Below the pieces are notes generated by a model. It did no database searches. It worked only from the letters and a program-made list of their open reading frames with translations, and had not been told where the DNA came from. From positions 1,284,208 through 1,348,207 of the forward strand of contig NZ_SGXE01000001.1 of NCBI RefSeq assembly GCF_004216895.1: 64,000 bases of DNA. The letters are read 5' to 3'. Below, in pieces: positions 9,198 through 17,673 of the stretch. The translations under genes were made by a program, and so were the position numbers. Source of the DNA: Aquimarina brevivitae (GTDB lineage: Bacteria; Bacteroidota; Bacteroidia; Flavobacteriales; Flavobacteriaceae). Within the stretch, counting starts at the first letter, position 1; every line of letters starts with the position of its first letter.

Positions 9198-9643
9198 GTC
9201 ATAGCTCTTTCTTTTAGCAATGTGTTTCTATGCAGTAAGAATTGAGTAAGGTGTTTTTTTATCCATAAAAAATCTATCAGCGAACCAATTTTGCCATAGG
9301 GTACTTGATAAGAAAGTATATCAGTCATATAAGTATAGGTGTGATCGGTATCAAATAGATGTTGGTGTTTAAAGTAATTGAAGTGACCGCTAACCATTTC
9401 ATCCGTAAAAGATTTGGGAAAGTCGTATTGGGTTATTAAACTTTGATGAGTTAAATATAAAACAAAGTGTTTTCCCTTCCAGGTAACTGTTTCTCCCAGT
9501 TCGATTAACCCAGTGGATCTGCCAGCGATTACTTTTTCGTTGGTTTTGCTTGCAGTTTTTATATGAAAATCAATACTTCTAGATAAATTAAACACCTTTT
9601 CAATGGGTGCTTTTATTGTGGTAGTAAGTTTTATTACTGTCAT
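9188..9643 (-). CDS. SRPBCC family protein
   Basis: A 151-residue START/Bet v1-like protein (MTVIKLTTTIKAPIEKVFNLSRSIDFH), a fold with a hydrophobic ligand cavity. The family match is from the N-terminal strand pattern and overall layout; the ligand is unknown. In many bacteria an SRPBCC gene lies beside a TIGR01777 epimerase gene, and that is the case here with a gap of three bases. It is the last gene of the operon started by the GbsR-like regulator. Confidence 0.85.
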   Translation of the reverse strand: MTVIKLTTTIKAPIEKVFNLSRSIDFHIKTASKTNEKVIAGRSTGLIELGETVTWKGKHFVLYLTHQSLITQYDFPKSFTDEMVSGHFNYFKHQHLFDTDHTYTYMTDILSYQVPYGKIGSLIDFLWIKKHLTQFLLHRNTLLKERAMTDT

Positions 9644-9646
9644 AGC

Positions 9647-10552
9647 TTATAAATTTTCTAATGCGGAAGCTACATCTGGATATTCAAATTTAAATCCGTG
9701 ATTTAAAAGTATTTCTGGATAAACAAAACGGCTTTTAAGGATTAATTCTGTTTCAGTATTGATCAATCGTGCACCGAGTTCAAGTACGGTTTTTGGCAAA
9801 GCCATTCCAAAGGGTAAGTTTAAAGAATTCCTCAGTTGTCTCATAAAATCAGTGTTCTTTATAACTTGTGGAGCAACAATATTGATTGCTCCTTTGAGGC
9901 TATTATGGTTAATAATGTAGTCGATACTTCTGCAGAAATCCAACTCGTGGATCCAACTAATCATTTGTTTACCACTTCCTTGTTTTCCACCCAATCCAAT
10001 TTGGGCAAGTTTTTTGATTGGTACGAAGGCTCCTCCTGTTTTGCCGAATACAATAGAAGTTCTTAATGCCACTTTTCGAGTCTGTGGAGTACCACAGTTA
10101 AAAAAACTGTTTTCCCATTGTTTGGCTACATTTTCAGAAAAGGTAGCCCCTAGAACACCCTTAGATTCAGTCATGGGCATTTGTTCGGAATGTTGATAAA
10201 TGGTTGCTGTAGACGAATTCAACCAAATTTTTGGAGGTACTTTACAAGCTCTTACTGCTTCACCAAGTAGGGTTGTAGGCTGAATTCTTGATTGTAAAAT
10301 GAGTTCCTTATTTTTGTCCGTATACCTACAATCCACAGATTTACCACATAAATTAATTAGTGCGTCACAATTTTCAAGCGTAGTAGTCCAATCCCCTAAG
10401 GTTGTAGCATCCCAAAGGCAATAGTTGATAGTATTACTTTTTAATGTTTTATTGCGGGTAAGTATGGTCACTTGGTAGTTTTGGTTTACAAAATAGTCGC
10501 TTAATACCTGACCTAAAAATCCTGAACCTCCTGCAATTACAATTTTTTTCAT
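9647..10552 (-). CDS. TIGR01777 family NAD(P)-dependent epimerase
   Basis: A 301-residue extended short-chain dehydrogenase of the SDR39U type. The nucleotide-binding motif is GGSGFLG at residues 8-14 (KIVIAGGSGFLGQVL), and the DALINLCGKSVDCRYT and SSTATIYQ stretches are typical of the TIGR01777 group. The active-site tyrosine pattern is atypical, as is usual in this family. The substrate is not known. Genes of this kind are often coupled to SRPBCC genes, and here the SRPBCC gene follows after three bases. It lies downstream of a methyltransferase gene in the same operon. Confidence 0.93.
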   Translation of the reverse strand: MKKIVIAGGSGFLGQVLSDYFVNQNYQVTILTRNKTLKSNTINYCLWDATTLGDWTTTLENCDALINLCGKSVDCRYTDKNKELILQSRIQPTTLLGEAVRACKVPPKIWLNSSTATIYQHSEQMPMTESKGVLGATFSENVAKQWENSFFNCGTPQTRKVALRTSIVFGKTGGAFVPIKKLAQIGLGGKQGSGKQMISWIHELDFCRSIDYIINHNSLKGAINIVAPQVIKNTDFMRQLRNSLNLPFGMALPKTVLELGARLINTETELILKSRFVYPEILLNHGFKFEYPDVASALENL

Positions 10553-10563
10553 CGTTTAATAAT

Positions 10564-11439
10564 TTATTTGGTAGCTGTAATAATGTAATATCCAAAATCT
10601 GTGAAGTGCAATCCTGAGAGCAATGCGAATAGTGATCCTTTCAGGTTGTTCCAGCTTTGTGATCTTATGGTTTCCCTTTTGACTATCTTTTTTAACAGAA
10701 AACCGATAATCGCGAAAGGAACATGTAAAACGGATGGAGCTACCTGCCAAGAAATGTTTTCTAGGGTAACTTTACGAAAACCTATGTTGTATAGCGATTG
10801 CTTTACCTCTTGTATAGAACGCAGCCCCTGAAGACTCCAGCCCATACACAATTGCTCGTAGCAGTAGTTGCTTATACTGCATAGCTCTTGAGGTTCTTTT
10901 CTTAAGAATGCATCGGCAATGACAACTGAAGCACCTGGTTTGAGTACTCTATAGACTTCAATGAAGGCTTCGTCTGAATGTCCTGCATGGCAAAAACTTT
11001 CAATGGCAAATGCTCCGTCAGCGGTATTGTTGGCTATGGGTAGGTTTCTAAAGTCAGCATTAATAATTAACCCGTTCTTGTTTGCTATTTTTTGGTTTCC
11101 TAATTCAACTTGTTTGTTGGAAATTGTAGTACCTAGTGCATTTATATAAGGATATTGCAGCAATAGCTGATGCATTGTACCTCCAATACCACATCCTAAA
11201 TCCAAGACTAAGCTTTCTTTTTTAGGAAAGGATAACCTTTTAAGTACCTGATGATTCATTTCATTTAACATAGAATCTCTTTTCAAAAACGTATTTTTAA
11301 AAGGGATGTAATAGCCAAAGTGCATGTTATGATCTTTACTCCAATGCAAATAATCTTCCGTGGCTTCATCATAAAAATCAATGATTTTTTCTTTAGTAGC
11401 TGCTTGTTTAAGTTTTTGTATTAGGGTGGAGGTATCCAT
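10564..11439 (-). CDS. SAM-dependent methyltransferase, C-methyltransferase-like
   Basis: A 291-residue class I methyltransferase. Motif I is VLDLGCGIGGTMHQLL at about residue 79 onwards. The N-terminal YDEATEDYLHWSKDHNMHFGYY and the region with AIESFCHAGHSDEAFIEVYRVLKPGASVVIAD resemble tocopherol, sterol and cyclopropane-type methyltransferases that act on small hydrophobic molecules. The C-terminal part (after about residue 230) contains a hydrophobic stretch and may associate with the membrane. The neighbours suggest a lipid or isoprenoid substrate, but this is inference. Confidence 0.9.
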   Translation of the reverse strand: MDTSTLIQKLKQAATKEKIIDFYDEATEDYLHWSKDHNMHFGYYIPFKNTFLKRDSMLNEMNHQVLKRLSFPKKESLVLDLGCGIGGTMHQLLLQYPYINALGTTISNKQVELGNQKIANKNGLIINADFRNLPIANNTADGAFAIESFCHAGHSDEAFIEVYRVLKPGASVVIADAFLRKEPQELCSISNYCYEQLCMGWSLQGLRSIQEVKQSLYNIGFRKVTLENISWQVAPSVLHVPFAIIGFLLKKIVKRETIRSQSWNNLKGSLFALLSGLHFTDFGYYIITATK

Positions 11440-11450
11440 ATTTTTAAATG

Positions 11451-11888
11451 TTAAGAGAATAAGTAATAAGAATTATGTAGGGCTAATAGGATGAAAACGA
11501 TAGCAAAAAGTAAAAACAACGCATTCATACCATAGCTTCCTACAGTAAACAAAGTAACTTTTGGGATATCATACATAGGATAGTAGGCAATTTGCGTAGC
11601 GACTTTTCCTACCCAGTACACTGCAATAAGGCTTGTTATAGCGAAAGCTAAAGCACTAGGGGTTCTGAGCTCTTCTGTTAACGTTATTGCCATCAAACCA
11701 AAGAAAAAATTAAGTCCTTGAATGTACCATCCATAGGTTTTGGCAATTTCTTGATTAAGCGGTTTTAGCTTTTCAATATCCTTATACCAGTCAAAAATCC
11801 GATGGCGGATGTAAGGATAAATCAGTGCTGTAAAAATTTGGCCAACACCGCCAATTATAATTAGCCAATTAGGAATGCTTATATTCAT
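11451..11888 (-). CDS. Small integral membrane protein, unknown function
   Basis: A 145-residue protein with four clear hydrophobic segments at about residues 8-25, 55-70, 77-97 and 115-140. I do not recognise a named family. It is the second gene of the operon led by the GbsR-like regulator and precedes the methyltransferase by 11 bases. An 18-bp palindrome lies 19 bases before its start codon and may allow separate control of this gene and those after it. Confidence 0.8.
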   Translation of the reverse strand: MNISIPNWLIIIGGVGQIFTALIYPYIRHRIFDWYKDIEKLKPLNQEIAKTYGWYIQGLNFFFGLMAITLTEELRTPSALAFAITSLIAVYWVGKVATQIAYYPMYDIPKVTLFTVGSYGMNALFLLFAIVFILLALHNSYYLFS

Positions 11889-11906
11889 TTTTATTTTGTT
11901 TTAAAG

Positions 11907-11924
11907 TTTCAGAAAATATTGAAA
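11907..11924. promoter_or_regulatory. Candidate operator palindrome, copy 1
   Basis: TTTCAGAAAATATTGAAA: arms TTTCA and TGAAA with an 8-base centre. It differs from the copy at 12482-12499 at only two of 18 positions. It lies between the regulator gene and the membrane-protein gene. Binding by the encoded GbsR-like regulator is inferred from position, symmetry and repetition. Confidence 0.6.
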
Positions 11925-11948
11925 TATATTAATAAATAAAAAACTGAC

Positions 11949-12452
11949 TTATTTCATCAGTTTTAATAAGGTTTTCGTCATCCAGTTTTGTTCTCTGTTA
12001 ACTATGGTGTTCATAAAGGTATCCAGATTACTAGCTAAATCGTGTAATGCCTTGGTTTGTGTAATGAGTTCCTTGGATTTCTTGCTGCCGTCTGTTTTGA
12101 TGCTAGAGACTTCTTTCAACACTTTTATGGTAGGTTGAAGTTCTCTACGACTTCTTTCTTTTGCAATTTGTCTGGCTAACTCTTGTACGTCTTTCTCGCT
12201 GGTAAAGTATTCTTTTCGTTCTCCTATTTTGTTTTCTTTAAATACGATTCCCCAATCGATTAGCTGTCTTAAATTCATACTGGTGTTACCACGAGAAATA
12301 TGAAGCTCTTCCATAATATCCTCCATAGATAGGGGGTCTGGTGAAATCAAGAGTAAAGCATGTATCTGTGCCATGGCCTTATTGATCCCCCATAAACTAC
12401 CGAGAGAACCCCAGGTGGTGATAAACTTATGTTTCGCTTCTTCAAATTCCAT
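11949..12452 (-). CDS. GbsR/MarR-like transcriptional regulator
   Basis: A 167-residue DNA-binding protein of the GbsR family (MarR superfamily). The N-terminal FITTWGSLGSLWGINKAMAQIHALLL is the signature of these proteins, followed by a winged helix-turn-helix at about residues 38-75 (LSMEDIMEELHISRGNTSMNLRQLIDWGIV) and a helical C-terminal dimerisation part. GbsR-type proteins of known role respond to choline or related compounds, but many flavobacterial members are uncharacterised. It is the first gene of an operon with a methyltransferase, epimerase and SRPBCC gene. Matching palindromes precede its own start and that of the next gene, which fits autoregulation. Confidence 0.92.
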   Translation of the reverse strand: MEFEEAKHKFITTWGSLGSLWGINKAMAQIHALLLISPDPLSMEDIMEELHISRGNTSMNLRQLIDWGIVFKENKIGERKEYFTSEKDVQELARQIAKERSRRELQPTIKVLKEVSSIKTDGSKKSKELITQTKALHDLASNLDTFMNTIVNREQNWMTKTLLKLMK

Positions 12453-12481
12453 AAAACAAAAGTAATTAATAAATTCTAAAC

Positions 12482-12499
12482 TTTCAAAAAAAATTGAAA
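12482..12499. promoter_or_regulatory. Candidate operator palindrome, copy 2
   Basis: TTTCAAAAAAAATTGAAA: perfect TTTCAA/TTGAAA arms with a 6-base centre, 29 bases before the regulator start. It is 16/18 identical to the copy at 11907-11924. It also lies in the gap shared with the divergent M28 peptidase gene. Confidence 0.6.
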
Positions 12500-12616
12500 T
12501 TTAATATTTAATATGCTCTTGTAACGATCTTTACAGTTGTTATATTGTGGTTTTTCCGTTTTTGTTATCCGCTGATTTTGTGTAAGTTACATATACTAAC
12601 ACAAACTCACTTAATT

Positions 12617-15130
12617 ATGAAAAATTTTAAATTGCAAACAGCAATGGTTTTGCTGTTCTTTCTTTTTCATGGGCTTTACGCCCAGAAATCACCCACTCAC
12701 TTTTATGGTACCATGCAAACTGAAGACGCCATAGATCTAAGAAGTAATCACCCTAAGGATATTCAAATTATTGAATCGATGAATGGATATAGTGCGGTGC
12801 TACTTAGTGAAAAAGCTGCGGAGGAGTTGCATCATAAGGTTTTGGTACATGGCCCCGGCTTTTTGTATGAAGACTCTAAAGAAAAAGCAATAGCTGCTAT
12901 AAAAAAGATAAATACAGCTCAAACAAAAGCAGCTCGGATATCTTATGCGATAACCCAGCAGGATTTGGTAAGACAAAGTTTGGATTTGGTAAACAATCAA
13001 AATATAGCGAATCAAATACAGCAATTAGAGGCCTATGGTACACGATATCATACAACTAATAGCGCACGTCAATCGGTATTAGATCTCAAAACTATTTGGG
13101 AAGGTTTAGCAGGTAATCGAACAGATGTTAATGTACGACTTGTCAATCACTCCAGTACCAATATGCCTTCACTGGTAATGACGGTAACCGGTACGGAAAA
13201 TCCGGATGAATTTGTAATTCTTGGTGGTCACATCGATTCTACTGCAGGGGGTTCAAATTCTGTTGCTCCTGGTGCAGATGATAATGCTTCTGGTATTGCT
13301 ACCATAACAGAAGTTGCCCGGGTTCTTTTTGATATGAATTTTAAACCTAAACGCACAATTGAGTTTATGGCTTTTGCCGCAGAAGAAGTTGGTCTAAGAG
13401 GCTCCAAAGAAATTGCGGAGTCTTACCGAAATAACAATGTCAATGTGGTTAGCTATATGCAATTGGATATGACGAATTATAAGGGATCGGTCTATGATGC
13501 CTATATTTCTACCGATAGTTATAACGATGATGATTTGAATAACTTTATGATTGCGCTTTTAAATTTTTATAATGCATCAGGAACCCATCAGATAACTTAC
13601 GGAACCTCGCGCTGTAACTATGGATGCTCTGATCATTATAGTTGGGCGCAGCAAGGCTATAATGTTACTTTTCCATTTGAGGCTAAGTTTGGGGAGCATA
13701 ATCCTAATATACATACCACCAGAGATACCTTTGATCGCTCTCCAACTCCAAATGCTACCCACGCCGCCAAATTTGCCAAGCTAGGGTTAGAGTATATGAT
13801 AGAAATTGCCAATGGAGTAGAGACAGATCCTGGTGGAGAGGAGTGCGCCACAACCATCAGTTCTTATCCATATCTTCAAAGTTTTGAAAATACCATTGGG
13901 CAATGGACCCAGGTCGCTAATGATGATCTCGATTGGTCGGTGGATGCTAATGGAACTCCCTCTAGCGGAACCGGACCCTCTTCTGCAGCGAATGGGAATT
14001 ATTATATCTATGTAGAGGCTTCAGGAAACGGCACTGGTTATCCTAATAAAAAAGCCGAGCTGTTATCACCTTGTTTTGAACTTAGCAACTTGACCAATGC
14101 TGAATTGAGTTTTAGTTATCATATGCAAGGTAGTTCGGTTGGTACACTGAACATGGATCTTAGTGAAGATGAAGGAGCAACTTGGAGCTCTGTATTTACG
14201 ATATCCGGATCTCAAGGGAGTAGTTGGCAAACAGCAACAATTGACCTTAGTGCATATACCGGAAGTGTTCAACTTCGCCTAGGTGCATTAACCGCCACCA
14301 GTTGGCAAGGTGACATCACGGTAGACCAAATTACAATAGCTGAGGCAAGTGGCGATCCAGACCCAGATCCAGATCTATGCGAGGCTTTAAATTTTAATGA
14401 GTTTAGTATGGTCTCGTTTTCTAACCAGGATTCCGATGGGACCTATACCATAGCTTCAGACGGATCAGCGCTAAGCTTAACCAACAATACCTGGAAATAC
14501 ATTGCGTATCCTTATACAGTTACTGCTTCAACCGTTGTTGAGGTAACATTATCCAGTACCTCTGAAGGTGAAATTCATGGATTTGGTTTTGAAAATGATA
14601 ATAGTTTGACCTCTAGCAGATATTTCAAATTGCACGGTACACAGAACTACGGAATCACCAATTATGATAATTATTCTGGTGGATCTAAAACCTACGTCAT
14701 CCCGGTTGGAGATTTTTATACGGGAGCTATGGATCGACTTGTTTTTATCAATGATCATGATTCAGGAAGTGGTAATACTTCAACCTTTTCTAATGTAAAG
14801 ATATATGAAGGTTCTTGCGCTAGGACGAGTAGTATAGTACAGTTTGGAACTACTGTTCCTGTCTATGGTAATGAAGAAGAGGTGACAAAAGGTGTATTGA
14901 TTTATCCAAATCCTGCACAAAACACTTTTGAAATCCTGGTGGCTAAAAACTCAGGTATTGATCAAGCAACAATTTATAGTCTATCCGGTCAGCGTATTGC
15001 AAGTTTTTCGCTTACATCAGGAAGAAATCAATTTGCTATAGCACAACTTAAGCTTTCCGCAGGCATGTATCTCGTAAAAACTACAGGGCCCGGTGGAGAG
15101 GAAATTGTCCACAAACTAAGTGTAGAATAA
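12617..15130 (+). CDS. Secreted M28 family metallopeptidase with T9SS sorting domain
   Basis: An 837-residue exported zinc aminopeptidase-like enzyme. The ATG at 12617 is chosen because it begins a standard signal peptide ending LYAQ at residue 23. An N-terminal domain is followed by the M28 domain at about residues 185-400 with H205 and D207 (LGGHIDST), D221 (GADDN), E256/E257 (AAEEVG), D284 (QLDMT) and H366 (IHTTRD), which fit the two-zinc site of the family. A MAM-like domain follows at about 425-575, then a beta-rich domain, and a C-terminal type IX sorting domain (VLIYPNPAQNTFEI to the end). It is likely to be cell-surface or extracellular and to degrade peptides for nutrition. Confidence 0.93.
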   Translation: MKNFKLQTAMVLLFFLFHGLYAQKSPTHFYGTMQTEDAIDLRSNHPKDIQIIESMNGYSAVLLSEKAAEELHHKVLVHGPGFLYEDSKEKAIAAIKKINTAQTKAARISYAITQQDLVRQSLDLVNNQNIANQIQQLEAYGTRYHTTNSARQSVLDLKTIWEGLAGNRTDVNVRLVNHSSTNMPSLVMTVTGTENPDEFVILGGHIDSTAGGSNSVAPGADDNASGIATITEVARVLFDMNFKPKRTIEFMAFAAEEVGLRGSKEIAESYRNNNVNVVSYMQLDMTNYKGSVYDAYISTDSYNDDDLNNFMIALLNFYNASGTHQITYGTSRCNYGCSDHYSWAQQGYNVTFPFEAKFGEHNPNIHTTRDTFDRSPTPNATHAAKFAKLGLEYMIEIANGVETDPGGEECATTISSYPYLQSFENTIGQWTQVANDDLDWSVDANGTPSSGTGPSSAANGNYYIYVEASGNGTGYPNKKAELLSPCFELSNLTNAELSFSYHMQGSSVGTLNMDLSEDEGATWSSVFTISGSQGSSWQTATIDLSAYTGSVQLRLGALTATSWQGDITVDQITIAEASGDPDPDPDLCEALNFNEFSMVSFSNQDSDGTYTIASDGSALSLTNNTWKYIAYPYTVTASTVVEVTLSSTSEGEIHGFGFENDNSLTSSRYFKLHGTQNYGITNYDNYSGGSKTYVIPVGDFYTGAMDRLVFINDHDSGSGNTSTFSNVKIYEGSCARTSSIVQFGTTVPVYGNEEEVTKGVLIYPNPAQNTFEILVAKNSGIDQATIYSLSGQRIASFSLTSGRNQFAIAQLKLSAGMYLVKTTGPGGEEIVHKLSVE

Positions 15131-15152
15131 AGTTTCAATGAATTGGAATTAA

Positions 15153-15185
15153 AAAGCGAGGGAGTGTGACTCCCTCGCTTTATTT
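15153..15185. terminator. Bidirectional intrinsic terminator
   Basis: AAAGCGAGGGAGT (15153-15165) and ACTCCCTCGCTTT (15169-15181) form a perfect 13-bp stem with a GTG loop, flanked by A on the left and T-rich sequence on the right. It lies between two convergent genes and can serve both. Confidence 0.92.
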
Positions 15186-15198
15186 TGTTCTTTGTTAG

Positions 15199-17220
15199 TT
15201 ATTGGATCAAACCAGCTCTTCGCAGTAATGCGTCAGGTTTGGGTTCTTGACCTCTAAACCTTTTATACAATTCCATAGGGTTTTCTGTACCTCCTTTAGA
15301 AAGTATATGTTCTTTAAAAGCGGTAGCGATTTTGGAGTTAAAGATTCCATTTTCTTTGAAAAATTCAAATGCGTCTGCGTCTAAAACTTCCGCCCACTTA
15401 TAGGAATAATACCCGGCAGCATAACCCCCTTGGAATATATGAGAAAATGCTGTGCTCATGCAGGTTTCTTCAGTCTCTGGGTATAATGCGGTATTTTTGA
15501 AGGCTTCTTTTTCATTGGTTTTTACATCAGTAATGTGGCTTGGGTCGTCAGTGTGCCAAGACAAATCTAAAAACCCAAAACTCAACTGCCTCACCGTAGC
15601 TAGACCTTCCATAAATGTCGATGATTCTTTGATTTTATGAACCAGTTCCATTGGAATCACCTCTCCGGTTTCATAGTGCTTGGCAAATAGTTCCAGAGCC
15701 TCTTGTTCATAACACCAATTTTCTAAAACCTGACTTGGTAATTCTACAAAATCCCAGTATACACTTGTTCCTGAGAGTCCGGGATAGGTCGTGTTAGCCA
15801 GCATGCCATGTAGTGCGTGACCAAACTCGTGAAATAAGGTAGTAACTTCGTTAAAAGTTAATAAAGAGGGTTTGCTGGATGTTGGTTTGGTAAAATTACA
15901 AACGATAGAAATATGAGGTCTGATATTTTTTCCACCTTTTACCATTTGAGGTTTATAGGATGTCATCCATGCGCCATTTCGTTTACCAGGTCTGGGATGA
16001 AAATCAGCATATAAAACAGCAATGAAGTTGCCCTCTTGGTCTGTGACATTGTAGGTTTTTACATCCGGGTGGTAGGTATCTATGGTTTCAGTTTTGTCAA
16101 AAGTTAATCCAAACAGTCGATGGGAAATTTCAAAAACACCTTCGATAACATTATCTAATTTGAAATAGGGTTTTAGTTTTTCGTCATCAAGATCAAAAAG
16201 TTTTTGCTTCAACTTTTCGGTATAATAAGTGCCATCCCATTTTTGAAGCTGCTTAATTCCGTCTTTTTCTTTTGCAAAGTTTTCAAGTTGCTTAAATTCT
16301 CTTTCTGCTGCAGGCTTTGCTTTGACCAGCATATCATTTAAAAAATCGTACACATTTTCTGGAGTTTCAGCCATTCGCTCTTCTAACACAAAATGAGCGT
16401 GAGATTTAAAACCAAGAAGCTGTGCTCTTTGATGTCTTAATTTAGCTATTTGTAATACGATTTTTTGATTGTCCAACTCATCGTTATGGAAACCTTTAGA
16501 CCCAAAAGCAAGGGAAAGTTTTTTGCGCAGTTCTCTGTTATCAGCATACGTCATAAAGGGAATATAACTAGGATAATCCAAGGTAATGAGCCAACCCTTC
16601 AAATCCTTTGCTTCTGCCAATGCTTTCGCAGCTTCTTTGGCTCCGTCAGGTAAACCAGAAAGATCAGATTCGTTGGTGATATGTAGTTCAAATTTATTGG
16701 TTTCGGCAAGTACATTCTCTCCAAAATTGAGACTCAACTTAGATAATTGCTTATCAATTTCGCGAAGCTTACTTTTCTTGTCCTCATTAAGATTAGCACC
16801 GTTTCTTGAAAAAGACTTGTATTTTTTGTCCAAAAGCATTTGTTGCTCCTTAGTAAGTGATAAGGATTCGCGCTGATCATAAATACGCTTTACACGTTCA
16901 AATAGCGACTTGTTTAATCTTATATCATTACTAAACTCAGATAGTAATGGAGAGATTTCTTGAGCAGTTTTTTGTATGTGTTCATTGGTCTCCGCACTAT
17001 TAAGATTAAAAAACACGCTGGTTACTCTGTCCAGGAGTTCTCCGCTATAATCTAAAGCTGCAATCGTATTATCAAAGGTTGCTGGTTCGGGATTATTCGT
17101 TATTTGATCAATTTCTTCTTTAGCTTTTTCAATTCCATTTTTTATTGCAGGCAAAAAATGCGCTGGTTCAATTTTGGAAAATGGTGCCAGATCAAAAGTA
17201 TGTAGTAATGGATTACTCAT
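15199..17220 (-). CDS. M3 family metallopeptidase (oligopeptidase A / Dcp-like)
   Basis: A 673-residue zinc peptidase of family M3. The zinc-binding motif HEFGHALHG begins at H464, with the later glutamate in the helix LPSQVLENW region. Length and layout match oligopeptidase A and peptidyl-dipeptidase Dcp, which cleave short peptides. No signal peptide is visible, so the enzyme is cytosolic, where it would finish the breakdown of peptides taken up after secreted proteases act. Between OpdA and Dcp the sequence alone does not let me choose. The gene is monocistronic between a terminator and a long non-coding gap. Confidence 0.94.
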   Translation of the reverse strand: MSNPLLHTFDLAPFSKIEPAHFLPAIKNGIEKAKEEIDQITNNPEPATFDNTIAALDYSGELLDRVTSVFFNLNSAETNEHIQKTAQEISPLLSEFSNDIRLNKSLFERVKRIYDQRESLSLTKEQQMLLDKKYKSFSRNGANLNEDKKSKLREIDKQLSKLSLNFGENVLAETNKFELHITNESDLSGLPDGAKEAAKALAEAKDLKGWLITLDYPSYIPFMTYADNRELRKKLSLAFGSKGFHNDELDNQKIVLQIAKLRHQRAQLLGFKSHAHFVLEERMAETPENVYDFLNDMLVKAKPAAEREFKQLENFAKEKDGIKQLQKWDGTYYTEKLKQKLFDLDDEKLKPYFKLDNVIEGVFEISHRLFGLTFDKTETIDTYHPDVKTYNVTDQEGNFIAVLYADFHPRPGKRNGAWMTSYKPQMVKGGKNIRPHISIVCNFTKPTSSKPSLLTFNEVTTLFHEFGHALHGMLANTTYPGLSGTSVYWDFVELPSQVLENWCYEQEALELFAKHYETGEVIPMELVHKIKESSTFMEGLATVRQLSFGFLDLSWHTDDPSHITDVKTNEKEAFKNTALYPETEETCMSTAFSHIFQGGYAAGYYSYKWAEVLDADAFEFFKENGIFNSKIATAFKEHILSKGGTENPMELYKRFRGQEPKPDALLRRAGLIQ

Positions 17221-17512
17221 TTTTAATTATTTAAGGTTTACATCTAAACGTAAAATCTAATCAGATTTTAGTAGTAGCATCACAGAAGATCAAAGATATT
17301 GAATGAGATACACTTTTAATACCACTTTTGTTTTTGATTTTTCTTCAATTTTAGCTTAGAAAAGGTGATTTTCTTGTTTGAATGTGTGTTTTTTCAAACA
17401 AATGGATAATGTATTCAGTCAAAAAAGTCGGATTTAGCTATAAATTTGTGTATTTCGTCGAAAATATTGTTAAAATTTATGTTACTTGTATGGTGTAATG
17501 AAAGTAAGGTTT

Positions 17513-17520
17513 TACCTTTG
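17513..17520 (+). promoter_or_regulatory. Candidate promoter of a small RNA
   Basis: TACCTTTG is a perfect TAnnTTTG -7 element in the long gap between the M3 peptidase and purE genes. A TTG lies at 17486-17488, 24 bases upstream. There is no coding sequence downstream on this strand, only folded sequence and a terminator. Confidence 0.5.
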
Positions 17521-17524
17521 TTAT

Positions 17525-17650
17525 AGGTTTTAAGAGTAATGGTCTTACGATAAATTTTTTTGTGTAATATATTTAAGTTGGTTAATAAATATTGTTATAT
17601 TCATTGTAAGACCTGATATTAAAAGAGTCACCATTGGTGACTCTTTTTTT
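17525..17650 (+). ncRNA. Probable small RNA, possibly 6S-like (6S-Flavo)
   Basis: About 125 bases that look like an independent RNA gene: a -7 element just upstream, a closing stem GGTCTTACGAT (17541-17551) with ATTGTAAGACC (17603-17613), an AT-rich open middle, an inner hairpin ATATTTA (17569-17575) with TAAATAT (17586-17592), and a terminator with a run of seven T at the end. A closed stem, a large internal bubble and an apical hairpin is the shape of 6S RNA, and Bacteroidota have a described 6S-Flavo family of similar size. I cannot confirm that it belongs to this family. The start of the transcript is an estimate. No reading frame is evident in it. Confidence 0.55.
17622..17650. terminator. 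Intrinsic terminator of the small RNA, possibly shared with purE
   Basis: AAAGAGTCACC (17622-17632) and GGTGACTCTTT (17636-17646) form an 11-bp stem with a 3-base loop. A run of seven T follows on the plus strand; on the minus strand four T follow, so it may also end the purK-purE transcript. Confidence 0.88.
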
Positions 17651-17673
17651 AGTATCTATATTTGAAGCTTGCT

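Noticed and set aside
12545-12616. N-terminal extension of the M28 peptidase
   Set aside because: The frame is open but the signal peptide begins at the ATG at 12617; the extra residues would hide it.
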